Positions 46,602 through 59,191 are shown, numbered from the stretch's first letter. The stretch is 64,000 bases of DNA from Cryptomeria japonica (GCF_030272615.1 NC_081406.1:189747391-189811390), one strand, 5' to 3'. Program-made: numbers and translations. Notes: generated by a model from the letters alone, not told the origin.

Positions 46602-47436
46602 TTATACTTCTAGACTCATCTTATCTTCATTACTGATGTCTCTCAACTTTGATATGCCTCTAGGTTGTGCTCCGGTAACAATCTCAAAAGGTGTTCTTTC
46701 GGTACTCTTGTTCACTGGATTATTGTAGGAAAATTCTGCTTGTGCAAGAATCATGTCCCAACTTCCAGTTTTCTCTCCCACTAAGCATCTCAATGAATTT
46801 CCCAAACTCCTATTCATTACCTTTGTTTTCCAATCAATTTGTGGGTGAAAAGTAGAGATGAACTTCAAATCTGTCTTCATCTTCTTCCACAGTGTCCTCC
46901 AAAAATATGCAACAAACTTAGTATCTTTGTCAGAAACTATGCGTTTAGGTAATCTATGCAATCTCACCACCTCCTTGAAAAATAGGTCAGCAACATGTAC
47001 TGTATCTATTGTCTTCTTACAAGCTATGAAATGTTCCATATTTGAGAATCTCTCTACCATCACAAATATAGAATCATTTCCTCTCTGTGTCTTAAGCAAT
47101 CCAAGTATAAAATCCATGCTTATGTCCTCCCAAGTTCTCTCCAGAATTGTCAAAGGATTATACAAATCCCACATTCTGACTACTACCTTTTGAAAGTTGA
47201 CAAATCCTATATCTCTACACAAATTTCCTAACATCCTTATGAATCTGAGGCCAAAAGTAATTCTCACTTATCAATGCCACTATCTTTTCAACACCAAAGT
47301 TTTTGGTCAATCCTCCACTATGCTTCTCCTTTATCAGACTTTCTCTCATAGGACTTCTAGGTATACACAATTGAACTCCTTTAAATAACATCTCATATTG
47401 AATAAAATAATCCAACCACTTACTTTTGTCTACCAT
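46602..47436 (-). pseudogene. pol: Chromovirus integrase zinc-binding and catalytic core
   Basis: 47215-47436 carries the zinc-binding part (IKEKHSGGLTKNFG, ENYFWPQIHKDVRKFV). After a frame change 46602-47267 gives the core with ISMDFILGL (first Asp) and VSDKDTKF (second Asp). The third acidic position reads QIDWKTKVMNRSLG with AAG (Lys) at 46821-46823, where gypsy integrases have Glu. It would therefore be inactive even in frame. Confidence 0.87.
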
Positions 47437-47649
47437 AATCAGTTACTTACAAGCTTTCCAAGATTCTGCAAAATCTGAGTCATCCTCATATAAGTTATTC
47501 AATTCCTCAAAACCTATTACCTCCACTCTCATCTCTATCAGCAAGTTCCTCCTTCTACTCAATGCATCTGCAACTTTATTTGACTTTCCACTTCTATGCT
47601 TCAACACAAAGGTATAACTCTACAAGAATTCTACCCATCTCATATGTAT

Positions 47650-47928
47650 CTAATTTAGCTTACTCTGACTCTTCAAATACTGCAAAGCTTGATGATCAAT
47701 ATTCAACACAAACTCCTTAGGTAACAAATAATGTCTCTGCTTCTCAAATTCTTGAATTCTGGCATAAAATTCCTGATCATACACAAAATATCTCCTCCTT
47801 GCATCATTCATCTTCTCACTGAAATAAGCTACCAATCTTCCTTCTTGACTCAACACTGCTCCAATTTCATTCCCACTTGCATCATAGTCCACTTGAAATA
47901 CTTTGCTAAAATCTGGTAAAGCTAACAT
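47650..47928 (-). pseudogene. pol: Chromovirus RNase H
   Basis: [19 protein letters not shown] (normally with Cys or Thr before DASG), [15 protein letters not shown] and [16 protein letters not shown] are the standard gypsy RNase H blocks. The frame ends in SKLN followed by a stop, where the family continues into the tether to integrase. Confidence 0.87.
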
Positions 47929-48124
47929 GGGCTACTCTGTCACCTTATTCTTCAACAATTCAAAGCTCCTATTTTCTTTGATTGTCCAATTGAAATCATT
48001 TCTATCTCTTCTCATTGCTTTTGTCATAGGGCTACAAATTGAACTGAAATTTGTGATAAACATCTAGTAGAAACTAGCCAATCCATGAAATGATCTTTAT
48101 CTCTCCAATTCATTCTAATCTAGG

Positions 48125-49236
48125 TCATTCAACAATAGCTTTTACCTTCTGAAAATCCATTTTCAATCCATCCATAGATATCACAAATCCCAAATAGACT
48201 AAATCTACATTCATGAAACTGCACTTCTTAATGTTTATCAACAACTTCTCTTCTCTCAATATCTGCAAAACTTGCCTCAAATACAAAATATGTTCTTTCT
48301 TGCTCCTATTGAATCTCAAAATGTCATCCAAGTACACAATAACAAACTTACCTAATAATTTCTTCAATACCTCATTCATCAACCTCATGAAAGTGCTTGG
48401 TGCATTAGTCAATCGAAAAGGCATTACCAACCATTCGTATAGTTTTCATTTATCTCGAATGTTGTTTTCAACTCATCTCCTTCTCTGATTCTGATCTGAT
48501 GGTATCTAATCTTCAATTCTATCTTTTTGTAGTATCTGGATCCACTCAAACAAACCATTATGTCATCCATTCTAGGAAAAGGAAATCTGTTTTTCATTGT
48601 GATCTTGTTTATTGCCCTAGAATCAGTACATATCCTCCATTCTCCATTCTTCTTAGGTGCTAACATTGCTAGCACTGTACAAGGACTCAAACTTAATCTG
48701 ATCAAACCTTTCCTCAATAATTCTTGTACTTGTCTATTCAATTCCTTACTCTTTTCCAGTTTCATCTCATGTGCTTCTTTATTAGGCAAACTAGCTCTGG
48801 GAATCAGGTCCATGCAATGACCAATACTTCTCACAGGCGGTAATCCATTAGGTACATCATCTAAAATGATGTCTCCATATTTTGTTAGCAAATCCTTTAC
48901 CTTCTTCGGTTGATCTTCTTCATACTCCAGATTATAAGTCTTCTTAGGAACTAAGGCAAAACAAACATCCTCATGTCTCATCCCATCCAGGATTTTCCTT
49001 CCATCCACCAAACAGATTCTAGCACTGGTACACACTTCAATTTTTAGAGGCTCCTCCAAGGGTAACAAGGTCTGTTTCATCCCATTTGCAACAATAGTGT
49101 ATACGTTCTTCCTTCCATCATATATTGCTTGACTATCATACTGCCAAGGTCTACCCAACAAGATATGACAAATATTCATAGGCATTATATCACACAAAAC
49201 TTCATCATGATAAGATCCAATATTCAATTTCACCAA
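48125..49236 (-). pseudogene. pol: Chromovirus reverse transcriptase
   Basis: The linker after protease (HILLGRPWQYDSQAIYDG) leads to RT in 48424-49236: LLRKGLIRLSLSPC, APKKNGEWRICTDSRAINK, YHQIRIREGDELKTTF. A frameshift at about 48425 is followed by [20 protein letters not shown] and the active site VYLDDIL (YLDD at 48323-48334), which is intact. Changes such as KIELKIRYHQ (usual K.DL.SGYHQ) show decay. Confidence 0.9.
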
Positions 49237-49269
49237 ACATTGTTCACTTACTAGTATCTTATGGTCATC

Positions 49270-49508
49270 CTAAATCCATGTTATCTGATAAGGCTTAGTG
49301 TGCTTCAATCTTTCCAAATTTAGCTTATTCACCATCTCCTCTGAAACAAGATTATCTAAACTACCACTATCAATTATAACTTTACAACACTTACCGAATA
49401 CCTTACATTTGGTCTTGAGCAAATTCCTCCTCTGCAAAGGCTCCTCGTAATATCCGGTATGACACAAAGCTCTCTTCATCAACAACAATTCTCCATATTC
49501 CAATTTAT
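49270..49508 (-). pseudogene. pol: Chromovirus aspartic protease
   Basis: CKVIIDSGSLDNLVSEEMV contains the catalytic DSGS (49360-49371); related elements have DSGST or DSGSS. The open part starts directly at the border of the solo LTR, so gag and protease were one frame before the insertion. Confidence 0.87.
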
Positions 49509-50296
49509 TATTAGGATTCCCAAAGATACTGAGAGGGGGGGTGAATCAGTATCTGATCAGTTTATGAATTTACTTGACTTAAAACATGAAAAACATATTA
49601 AAACTGTGTACCGATAAACCAAAAATAATGTAGTAAACAAGAATAACAGCAATCACATGAGAAGCACACCATATCACAGTATTTTAATGAGGAAACCCGG
49701 TGTGGGAAAAACCTCAGTGGGATTTGTGACCCACAATATTCGCTTGCTGGCCAATAAGGGAATATTACTCTTACAATAGGGGCCTGCACATGCAGGAAGG
49801 CCAAGTGCCTAGAGCTCACTGCTTAATTACAAAAGAAGTCACACTGACTTACAAAATAGATTATATTAATCCAATGTCTTGTATTGCTTCAGATTAGCAT
49901 CTGCTATGCCAGATCCAGTACCGGTTTAAGCTCTGCTATATATATAAACCCTTAACCTATAATTCGCATATTAGGTCTGCTTATCTTGCATCCTATCACA
50001 TTCCTTTCTTATTACTAAATGATCTCATACATATATGAGTCATATTACAACTTGCCATGTTAGCTTACAATGATTTTACAATTAATTACAAAATACATTT
50101 CAAACAAAATAGAGGTCGGCCAAGGTGTCGATGTCCTTCCTTTCACTGTCGGTGTTCTGTGTGTCGGTGTAGAGTTTGTCTGTTGGTGTTGGTGTCAGTT
50201 TCTTGTCTTGCTAGTATCATAAGATTGCAAGGTTGCCATCAATGACAAAACCTTCAATCACCTACAATTTCTCATTGGAGTGTGCATTTGCCAACA
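49509..50296 (-). mobile_element. Solo LTR inserted between gag and protease of the chromovirus
   Basis: A 788-bp block between perfect TTTAT duplications (49504-49508 and 50297-50301). Its right end reads GCCAACA; its left end starts TA instead of TG, a C-to-T change on the LTR's own strand. ACTGAGAGGGGGGGTGAATC at the left end and a TATA box at 49937-49946 put it in minus orientation, in the same broad group as the 12641 solo LTR. Confidence 0.92.
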
Positions 50297-50301
50297 TTTA
50301 T

Positions 50302-50833
50302 TAGCTGATCTGGTATAGTCTTCTTTTGCCAATGGTACTCTTCTATTTTCTCTTCCTTCTTACATTCAAAATCATGATGTCCTTCTCCTCTGCATTTAAA
50401 GCAAGTTCCTCTAAACACTCTCTTATCTTGTCTTTTGTCATCTTTTCCATAACTCTCATTCTAGTATCCATCAGGCTCTCTTCTCTGATAAAAAATTCTA
50501 TCATCCTTCTGCTATGAACTACCATCTCTACTAACTTTCTTTTCTTTGATTTGATCTGTACAGGGTCCTCTTCCTCTAGAATAGCTTCTTCCTCCTTGAA
50601 ATATTCGTCTGGAAAACCTTCCACCTCTACTGCTTTGCTTCCGCTCATGTCTTTTGTTCAACTTTTCTTCTGCTTTCAGAGCATATTGATAAGCTTCCTC
50701 AACACTCTGCAACATGATTAAACCGATTTCATCCTATATAGACATCTACAACCCATTAAAATATCTAGCGACTTGTTCAATCTCATCATCACTATGTCTG
50801 GATCTAGCGACTTGTTCAATCTCATCATCACTA
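50302..50833 (-). pseudogene. gag: Chromovirus gag C-terminal part
   Basis: Reading from 50833: SDDEIEQVARYFNGL, then VEEAYQYALKAEEKLN (50650-50710), an Arg/Gly-rich stretch (SSRGGRFSRRIFQGGRSYSR) and the CCHC knuckle CFKCRGEGHHDFEC near 50352-50393. This is the usual layout of plant gypsy Gag C-termini. Stops and frame changes are present. The N-terminal capsid part is missing beyond 50833. Confidence 0.85.
50764..50833. repeat. 31-bp tandem duplication in gag
   Basis: TCTAGCGACTTGTTCAATCT and the next 11 bases occur at 50764-50794 and identically at 50803-50833, with a period of 39 bases. Confidence 0.92.
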
Positions 50834-52821
50834 CATTGATTTATATGATCAATGGTGATCCATGTCGGCCCAAGATGAAACAATCATCGATGAACAAGAT
50901 GAAACGTGTAAAACATGGATTCCACGAGCTAGCAAGATGTGTTATCCTAGGTGATCCATGTAGGAAGGAAGAGTTGGAATAGTCTAGCAAGTTGTTTTAT
51001 TGATCAAAAGAAAATTTGAAAATATTACTATATATTTTCTTAGTTTTTCTATATGTTAGTAAATGGCATTTTTGAAGGCCTTCAATGCATTGTTAGCCCT
51101 TGAAAGTGGTGAGGCATGTTCTTTCAAATTTTTGCCTACAACTCTTAGAGACATTTCCAGCAAGTTAAACGGCTTGTAATTTCGAGTCATGTGCAAAAAG
51201 TTGTGCCTAGTTAAAGTTAGGACAAATTTTATATAGTTTTTTGAAAAATTACATAGTTTTAGATTTTATTATGTAAATAAACCTGATATGACTATTGGTT
51301 TTTCGATTCTCAAGGAGTTGTTGGTGACCCTTGGAATCCCTTGGACTACTATATGTTGGATTTTTGAATTGAATACAATACTTTTTGGCTTGCTTCAAAT
51401 CTGTATTATCTTGTTCATCCACAACACTGCAGGTTCTCACTTAGATGTTGTCGTCTGAATCCATAATTCGGATCAGTTATGCTATTTCCACTTATCTTGC
51501 TAAAATGTTGTCTAGTTTTGGGAATGTAACATGAGGATGCACCAACTCATCTAAGACAAATTATGGATAAAATAAGGATGAAGCATGAGGATGCAACGAC
51601 CCATCTAAGACAAATAATGCATAAAATGAGGATGAAGCATGAGTATCAAACAATCACAAATTGATAGATAAGATGAGGATTAAGCATGAGGATGCAACAA
51701 TCCCAAATTGATAATTTAATAGTTGAAATACAACTAGGAGAGCACATATATATCCCCCCTTAAGATGACAACATAGTCCTATGTTGATGTCTCAAGGTAG
51801 ATAGAAACAAGGATACCCACCTTCAACACCAAGGAGATATCCGGTAAGCAACAATGCATGCATTCCAAGATGGGAAGAAAGATTCTTGAATAGGATTCAT
51901 TTCCCTAAGAAAGGAAGAGATAATTGTAAAAGAGATACCTTGCAACAAATGTAATGTGACCATTTTGAGGGATGCATAACTGGCAAAGGAGGAAGGACCA
52001 AGAATACATACCTTCTCCAATCTTTAGTAAAAAGTGGATTCTTGATGAAGGATAACACACTTTTGACCCAAAGTGAGGGTTTTTCTAATAATAGACATAC
52101 ATTTCCAAGTGAAGAAGAGGTTGTACACAAGGATACACACCTCTTGCATTAGGAGGGAATCCTTGAGCAAACAAACAACTTCACACCAGGAATAACATTG
52201 TATCATAAACAAACACCACTCAACAAAGGAAAAGTGGATCCTTAGAAAGGAAGAATGAGAGAAAGGCTATTCTTTCCCCCCAAGCATGGAGGCAAGAATG
52301 AAAATGATATTATGTTGCTACCTAAATATGATTGCACCTAAAATATACCACAGTGAATGACAATGAGCCCCCAATGAATAAGCTAGCAGTGTCACATAGT
52401 GAGGAGCAACATAATAGCAACATAAATGTTATTTTGAAGAAATAAGATGGGAGTCCAACTTATTGCCGTCTAGTATTTGAATGATACCAAAAATTAAAAT
52501 AAGTTATTAAATTTTATCTACTAAATCATGACATTCACTGCTGGAATGGACAAGAGGTATAGTCGTATTCAAGGATAAATAATCTTTCCTTGGTATATTT
52601 CATTGGGATGCATCTTCTAAGTTTGCAATACTAAAGGTAAATGAATTATACACTACTAGTATTGCAGGTACATCCGCCTAGGTTTTGCAAAGCTTGAAGG
52701 GAAGGAGTTCATCAACATTCAAGTTGATACCTCATTCGTTGGCCACTGACCTAAAGATCTATTGATTAAGTTGAATAAAAATTATAGGAATCCTTTAGAC
52801 AATCAGCTAGATACACCAACA
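50834..52821. other. Unassigned sequence with short degenerate repeats
   Basis: No coding frame is recognised. 50834-50921 resembles 45540-45630. 51530-51720 contains degenerate tandem copies (listed separately). A purine/pyrimidine switch (ATATATATCCCCCCTTAAG, near 51750) could be an old minus-strand polypurine tract. 52570-52700 resembles 58930-59050. Confidence 0.4.
51530..51720. repeat. Degenerate tandem repeats, unit roughly 60-70 bp
   Basis: The string AAGCATGAGGATGCAAC and its variants recur three to four times, each followed by a stretch like CCATCTAAGACAAAT or CCCAAATTGATA. Confidence 0.75.
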
Positions 52822-52993
52822 ACCTAATTTTATGATATGTAAATTGATGAGAGAGAACTTAGGTTTAATTAAATTAATAATCAAATGTTTGAAGTCTTAT
52901 AATATATAATGCAATGGGACACACTAAGGTGGGTGCTAACCTAAGCATGGAATTGGACAGCCTAATTAAAGGTGTATGATTTATGATACTACA
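52822..52993 (-). repeat. R-type LTR fragment, copy R3
   Basis: CAATTTTATGATATGTAA-like sequence through GGGACACACTAAGGTGGGTG to ATGATACTACA matches the outer 170 bp of R1 (1910-2080) and R2 (38754-38924). The rest of the LTR is missing. It may be the outer remnant of the 5' LTR of the element whose 3' LTR is R2. Confidence 0.8.
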
Positions 52994-53547
52994 AGTATTT
53001 CCCCATATAAATTATAATGAAATTCAAAAAAATTATTATCTATGTTGATGATTTATGCATTTTTCTATTTTTTATAATTATTTTATATCAAATTTGAAAG
53101 TTTTATGTACATTTTTCCTCTAAATATTAGTATAGGAAACTAATTTTGCTATCCCTTTATTTCTTAAATAATAGCCACAATTCTTCCTCTTTTGGGTTTT
53201 TTAATTCTATACAATAGGGATTTCAAGGAGTCCTGCCCTTGCACTTTAGTTGTTGGTTGTTGAAGGATTTGGCTACCTTCTAGCTCATGTTACTTTGAAT
53301 AGAACCTAGTTAAATATATTAATTTTCCTGAAACCAATCAATATATTTTTAACGACTACTTTATTGGTGACTCTTTTCTTACAATCTTGGAACATGACAA
53401 TAATTTCAAAGAGACTCACCAATGTTTTGACACATTTTATTTAATATCTTGTTAAAAAATACAGAGGTAGAAAAACTATTGTGCTATAGAAAATCCGTCT
53501 TACCTCAACGTAATTGACTTAATTTTGTTGGTTAGAAATGGGTAGGT
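52994..53547. other. Unassigned AT-rich sequence
   Basis: No feature recognised. Confidence 0.45.
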
Positions 53548-53760
53548 TGTTGGCATATTTGTCATTGATGTTAACATTGTGCAATATGAGTGTCACATTG
53601 ATGTCAACATAGTGGATCAATCAGGTAGGCACAAAGGGATGATTGCTTTCAAGCTGATTGGACAAACTAAGTAGACTGAACAAATCATGGAAGGCATTGA
53701 ATTGATCTACATCGAGTTCAAGTGAGCAATAGCTCACATGCTTTTTATCATCCAACTAGG
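53548..53760 (+). repeat. Probable copia-type LTR start, truncated
   Basis: TGTTGGCATATTTGTCATTG followed by ATGTTAAC resembles the start of the copia LTRs at 3624 and 11906. No matching LTR end with PBS was found downstream, and the similarity fades after about 200 bases. Confidence 0.45.
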
Positions 53761-56480
53761 AACATGTGTCAAGGTGACATAATGTGTCTGGAGCAAGATT
53801 TCAATAGTCAAGTCAAACCACCAAGGAAGGTTTCAAAGTTGCTATTAGCACCCTCAAATTTAGAAAAAATTTATGGTTCACATGTGAAGATCAAGATTAG
53901 ACACATTCACATGCTCCTACAAAGTATTCTGCAAAACGCCTCAAGGCTTGGTTTTAAACCTCACATTGTTTTTAAAGTGTTTTTTAAATACTCCTTTGGT
54001 ATAATGTCATGTTTAGTCAATTGGTGACTTCTTGTTTCAGTCACCCTTGGCTTAAGTTGTTCTTTCATGGGTTTTTAATCATTTTCCACCGGCCCCATGC
54101 CCTAGCGCTATCCTTTCAATCGGTAATTATTTCATTCAATTTATCTTATGTCTTTTGTGCCCCCATAATGTTTAAATATCTTGTGCCTAGTGTTTGGCCC
54201 CTTCCCCATGATATCTTAGCAACATGACTTCTCAACACGTGCTTTAAATTGTTTTCAAGCTAGCCTAAATTTTAATAGTCCTCGGCATGCACTGAGATGT
54301 TGTACATGCCTTTCCAAGTGCCCAAGTTCCATTTGATGTGGCAGTGGGGTGATGTTCTAAGGGGTAGCTTGGGACTCGGTGAGATAAAAAAAGGTATCTC
54401 ATCTAGCTCTGAGTGATGTTATTTTTCACAGAGGTAGAGGTAGTGTCAACTTGGGTACTTAGTGGGATGTTTCAAAGATCTCACCAATTCTGAGTCTTAT
54501 TGATGAGCACAAGAGTCAAAGCACTCAGATCTCAGTAAAGTTTTCCTTTTTCTCGAGCGAGTGTTTGAGGAGGGTGACTGCAGGATGACGGATAGAATAT
54601 CATGACACTCACTAAGAGGTTTCCCCTCTCTTGAGTGGGTTACCGAGTAAGTATCAAGAGGGATTTTTGTAGTGGATTAAGAGTCCAGCATTTCAACTCC
54701 GAACTTGATAATACTTCTTATAGGATTTCGATTAGTACCTAGGAATGGAAGAAGAAGACCAATGAAATCAAAACCGAGAATCATTGGATGTACTTAGTAA
54801 AGCTCTAGATGACTCTTGTCAAGCTTAAATGATAAAGTCAAGGAGATTTTAATCTTGTTGATAGTCATTAATTCTTTGTGATCAGTGGATAAGATTTAGA
54901 GGAATAGCATGCATAAGTGTTGACCAAGCAACAGGTCGAGAATGCAAGTCTATGGCCAAAAAACAAGAAGATCATGATGAATTGCCTACAAAACATCATC
55001 GCCAAAGGGGATAATCAGAAGACTTCATATGTCACAAGACTGAGGAAGAACTTCAATGGCATGAAAATTTGCATCAATATGGATGATGCACTATTCTTTA
55101 AAGAATAATTGAACTAGAAGTTAAGTAGTCATTGTAGATAATTTTTGAACATTTGAAAAGATAAAAGGCAAAAAGGATGTTTTATACGCATGGTACAACA
55201 AGCTTGGCTATATTTAGAGCTTCTAAATTTAGAAGCGTCAAGTTTTTTCTCAAGCCGGTGACTAATGAGTTGGTCAAGCGGTGTTATAAGTATGTCCCTT
55301 TGTGCTTGCTCAAGAGTAGTTTCAGAAAGGGAGTGCCTATGTGCGGAAATAGATTGTGCATTCACAAGATGTAAATTCAACGACATTGGGTGGAGAATAG
55401 TTCAGTAAATTGCCTTGTAGCTAAAACGATATTAAAATTGCTAAAGGTAGCTAAAGGGATATTGAAAGCCAGCTTCAGTTGCAAAAATCCTTTCAAAAGC
55501 CACCTACCTTCATTCCTTCATCATCAGATGACTAGGGGAAAAGGGAGTGGGGAGGAGATCAAGGAAGATTGGGGAGAGTCGGCTCTAGCAAAGAGCCTAT
55601 TTAATTAAAATTGATAGCTAGAGCTCGACCCCCTATTTTGGTTACAAGATTCTCTATGAGCTCCTTTGCTATTTTGTATAGTGTGAATCTTGCACCCCCA
55701 AAGTCATCAGCAATGCAATGGAAGTACGGCTCAAGAAGTTGGTTTTCAACAACTTTTTATTCTTCAACAGGATGGCTTCTAGTGCACATTGTCTGATAAG
55801 TTGTCCTTTTCTATTTTAGTTTTCATATTGGGAATATTTATTTTCTACATGTATAAAATAAATGTGTCAAATGAGAGTATGCTAGTTGTAAACATGTTGA
55901 AGTTTGTTGCATTCCTTACTCATATAAAAGGAATTCCAAGGTTGTGAAAAGGGATTATGGTCGATATGTTATAATTTTGGTGGTTTTACTAAAAAGGGGT
56001 AGAATAGAAATGTCTAAGTCAGGTGAGGAGTCACTCATAGAGAAGAATGTAAATAGTCTTTTAGTAATATCAATTAGTTTATGAATTATCATGGAAATTT
56101 TGCCGAGATTGTCTCCATATTGCATTTCTCTTTCTTATATGAATAACAATATTAAGGATTCTATTATTTGTCTTTGCAAAAATATTGTGAATGTGTAATC
56201 CTTTTTGTGGGTTCTTTTTGATGAGTCTAAACAATGGCTCTACTCTCTAAATTTTTGATATAATACTCCTACTTAGGCCTTATAATTAGATGACATTTGG
56301 ATCATAGTGTTTTCCTAAGATGATACCTTTAAAGTGTTTTTGAAACTGGTTTAACCTATACCTAAGGGTGTCATATAGTGGTTTTAAATGATCTGTCTAT
56401 GCAAATATCTAAAGTTAATTATAAATATGGTTTATGATATATCATGTTAGCATTAGTGTATACACATGCTATTGTGCGTG
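53761..56480. other. Unassigned sequence
   Basis: Only short open frames without recognisable domains. A stretch at 54350-54660 has recurring CTCAGT, CTCACT and ACTCGGTGAGA words. A codon-like run at 54917-55108 (63 codons, MLTKQQVENASLWPKN) has no known domain. Confidence 0.4.
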
Positions 56481-57200
56481 TTAACATCTTGATGCAGGGT
56501 CAACAAAGGTTAGGAAAAGATAGATGGCGGTTCAAAATATCATCAAGTGTGTAACCGCAATGCAGACCCAGTCAAGGAAATGTAGTTATGATTAGGATTA
56601 CTGGATCGATTCTTTAGCAGATTGATTAATGAAAACATTTATAACTGCTCTTAGTGGATCTTAGATCTAGGAGGTGGCCATGCTATATTTTCTCAGCTGT
56701 AGGACAGATGTTGTTCCATTGTCTTGTGCTGACTTCTTCTTCTTCTTTTGTTAAATAAATTATGTTCACATATTCCCTAGGAATGTAGGCAGTTAGTTAG
56801 AAGTTTGTTATAAGCTTTCCTATAAATAAAAGGGATCTCTCTCCTCTCAGGGATAGCAGAGAAAAAGATATTATTTTGTAATACACAGTTTTCTGGTGTT
56901 ATGTATGTATTTTCCAGAAAAGATGAATCAAAAGAGATCAAGTAATTTTGGATGATTAGATAAGTGTAATTTGAAGTTCTCGAAATACTTCAAGGGGGGC
57001 CACTTGGTGAGTAATCCTTGGTATGTTTTAAACTAGTTTTCATACTTCTATTATAGTTGTTTTCTATAGTTGTTAGTTCCTGCAGCCATAGGAAACAGTT
57101 CCTGTGTCTATTCTTGCAGCCACGGTAGTAGAGTAGTTCCTGTTGCTCGCCAGAGCTTTATCTTTTAACAGTAATCATTTAAGGCAATTTCCAGTTGTAG
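56480..57200 (+). repeat. Possible LTR with a TATA box
   Basis: TATAAATAAAAGGGATCTCT at 56821-56840, followed by CTCCTCTCAGGG, has the look of an LTR core promoter with its transcription start. The ends were not found, so borders are guesses. Confidence 0.35.
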
Positions 57201-59170
57201 GATTAAGTATTAGTTTATTAGAGATCTCATGTGTTTACTTTAAGAAGAATTCCTCTCCTACGGTTATATAAAATAGTTGCAATATGAACTTGGTGCACAT
57301 ACAATGCTCGCCCATTTCAAGTTTACGTCCTTGGTTGATAACTAAATGGGCCTTTGCCACAAAAAAAGTTAGCTAATTAAAAATATTCAATCTTTGAATT
57401 GTGTTTTATCACTTAGTTACCATTCCAATTGTGAGGACCAACACTTTTCAAGGAAGAGATTAAATTCCTACATACATATTACAATAGGTTTAGGAATACA
57501 GTTTGGATCTATAAGAGAGATTTCTACATAACAACAGGGCTTGCATTAGTGTTAGGCATTAATGCCATGAAAGCTCACCAATTAAGATAAACTACTATTC
57601 GATGTTTATATTCGGATATGGGTTTGAGTTCGCACCATAGATTAGGCACTAGTCTATGAAACCTCTAAAATTTCAACTCAGAAACACTCCATAAAATTCA
57701 AAGTTGCATTTCCTTTTGTTCTCTATTTTCTTGTTTAAGTTATTTTAGTTCTAATATCTCCAAGGCATCCAAACAATAAACCTAAACAGAGTGTGAGAAT
57801 TTAATCACTTCTTCTTAATATGATACAAATGGAGACACTTATTTAACTATTCTTAGTGATTATCTGGAAGAAATAGGATTAGTACTAGATAATGGTGAAC
57901 AATGAGCACCCATTGTTTATGAACCTAAGAATTATCCACCATTAACAGCTAGCGGTTGTTGTTTAGGGTTAAGTTAATGATATTATATGAACCTGTGAAT
58001 TAGGAATACCCTCCCGATTTTGGTGGAGCTCAAAGTGAAGAAGGCTTTCTCAAACTTGTTAATATTGTGTTTTCTTGTCCTAAATATGACGATAGTGTTA
58101 AGTGTATGACCTAGATTCTTAATCCCATGTTTAGGTTTTTATAATTTCTCTTGGGATTGAGGGTAGTAAGAAAAAACATCAACAATTGTGATGGAACCAT
58201 GGGAGTTAACATGAAATGTTTAGGCATAGGTTCACAGCCATCAAGATGGACCACCAAGGTAGGCTATGATGTTGTGATAAACCGTCAGCCACATGATCAC
58301 AATAGTTAGGGTTAACCGTCAATGTGACCTACGACTTGCGATCTAACCTTCAATGGTCATAGAAGATGTTTCGTCACAACCTTGTAGCTTGGAGAGAACC
58401 TTGGAAGATCAGCTTGCGATGTTGTGACATGCTACCACATGTCATGTCGGGGGCCCATAGTGATAGAAGGAATGAAGAAATCATAGGTTCACAAGGTTTG
58501 ATGATGTAAGCAACTATCAAGTCACGATGTTGTGACCAGTTGCATGTGTATTTCTTTTTTTTTTTATTCTCTTCAAGGAAGAGATTAAATTGCTTTCAAT
58601 AGGTCAAACAAATATTGTTGTGTATGTGAAGAATAAATAAGAATGGTTGCAACAAAACTAGAATAGAGGATATTAATCTAATGCATTAATATCATGATCT
58701 AACTGGTTAGGGTTTAATCTATTTGGGTAAGATTTTTACATAATGTAGGTTGACTCTGTTGCCCTAAGGAAGGCACTAGTAATGGGGTTTGTACCCAATT
58801 TTCAAAATCAAAATATTCTCAATATCATTTCATTTCCATTTGTAGGAGTAGTTTTAGTATAGAAATCAGTCCCAATAGCTAAGCGAGTGTTAAGAAATTA
58901 CAATTGTAGCCAAATATGAAGTTTATAAAATTTCCTTGGAATATTTTCATTGGGATATCTACTATAGTTTACAATATCTCAGCACAAAATGAAGTAGGTC
59001 ATTTAGACATTGTTAAGGGAGACCCGCCTTGGTTTTGTAGAGCCAAAAGTGTAGGAGATTTCAATCTTGTGACTGAATCTCGTTCGTTTACCAAATCCAA
59101 CCCTGAACCTGAGAATAGGTAACTAGCTCTCCTTTAGGGTTTAGGAAATTTGTTTATTTGGTAACCAACA
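57201..59170 (+). repeat. Probable gypsy LTR ending at 59170
   Basis: The end GGTAACCAACA lies directly before a primer-binding-like site (59171). The start of the LTR was not found. Inside, TTCAAGGAAGAGATTAAATT occurs twice (near 57448 and 58569), and GATGTTGTGA recurs at about 58267, 58419 and 58525. Confidence 0.4.
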
Positions 59171-59191
59171 GATTGGTGACTCTGCTGGGGA
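59171..59191 (+). other. Putative primer-binding site, Tat/Ogre-like gypsy
   Basis: GATTGGTGACTCTGCTGGGG directly follows the LTR-like CA end. From memory, TGGCGACTC-GCTGGGGA is the primer site type of Tat-lineage gypsy elements. One C-to-T change separates them. Confidence 0.55.

Larger units (their letters stand above)
46085..50833 (-). mobile_element. Ty3/gypsy chromovirus, internal region, decayed
   Basis: On the minus strand gag, protease, RT, RNase H, integrase and a C-terminal chromodomain follow in gypsy order. A solo LTR splits it at 49509-50296. The order and the chromodomain after the GPY/F-like KFGPCKIL block identify a plant chromovirus, most like the Reina or CRM group (from memory of family features). 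The gag N-terminus is cut at 50833, and intact LTRs with a target duplication were not found, so the ends are rearranged. Confidence 0.88.

Noticed and set aside
46085-50833. Assigning the R2/R3 LTRs to the chromovirus as its own LTRs
   Set aside because: The Gag-like start next to R1 does not resemble the chromovirus Gag, and the junctions between R sequence and the chromovirus could not be defined; kept as separate elements.
54340-54660. Large foldback suggested by alternating CTCAGT and ACTGAG-like words
   Set aside because: Complementary words are short and irregularly spaced; no continuous stem was found by eye.
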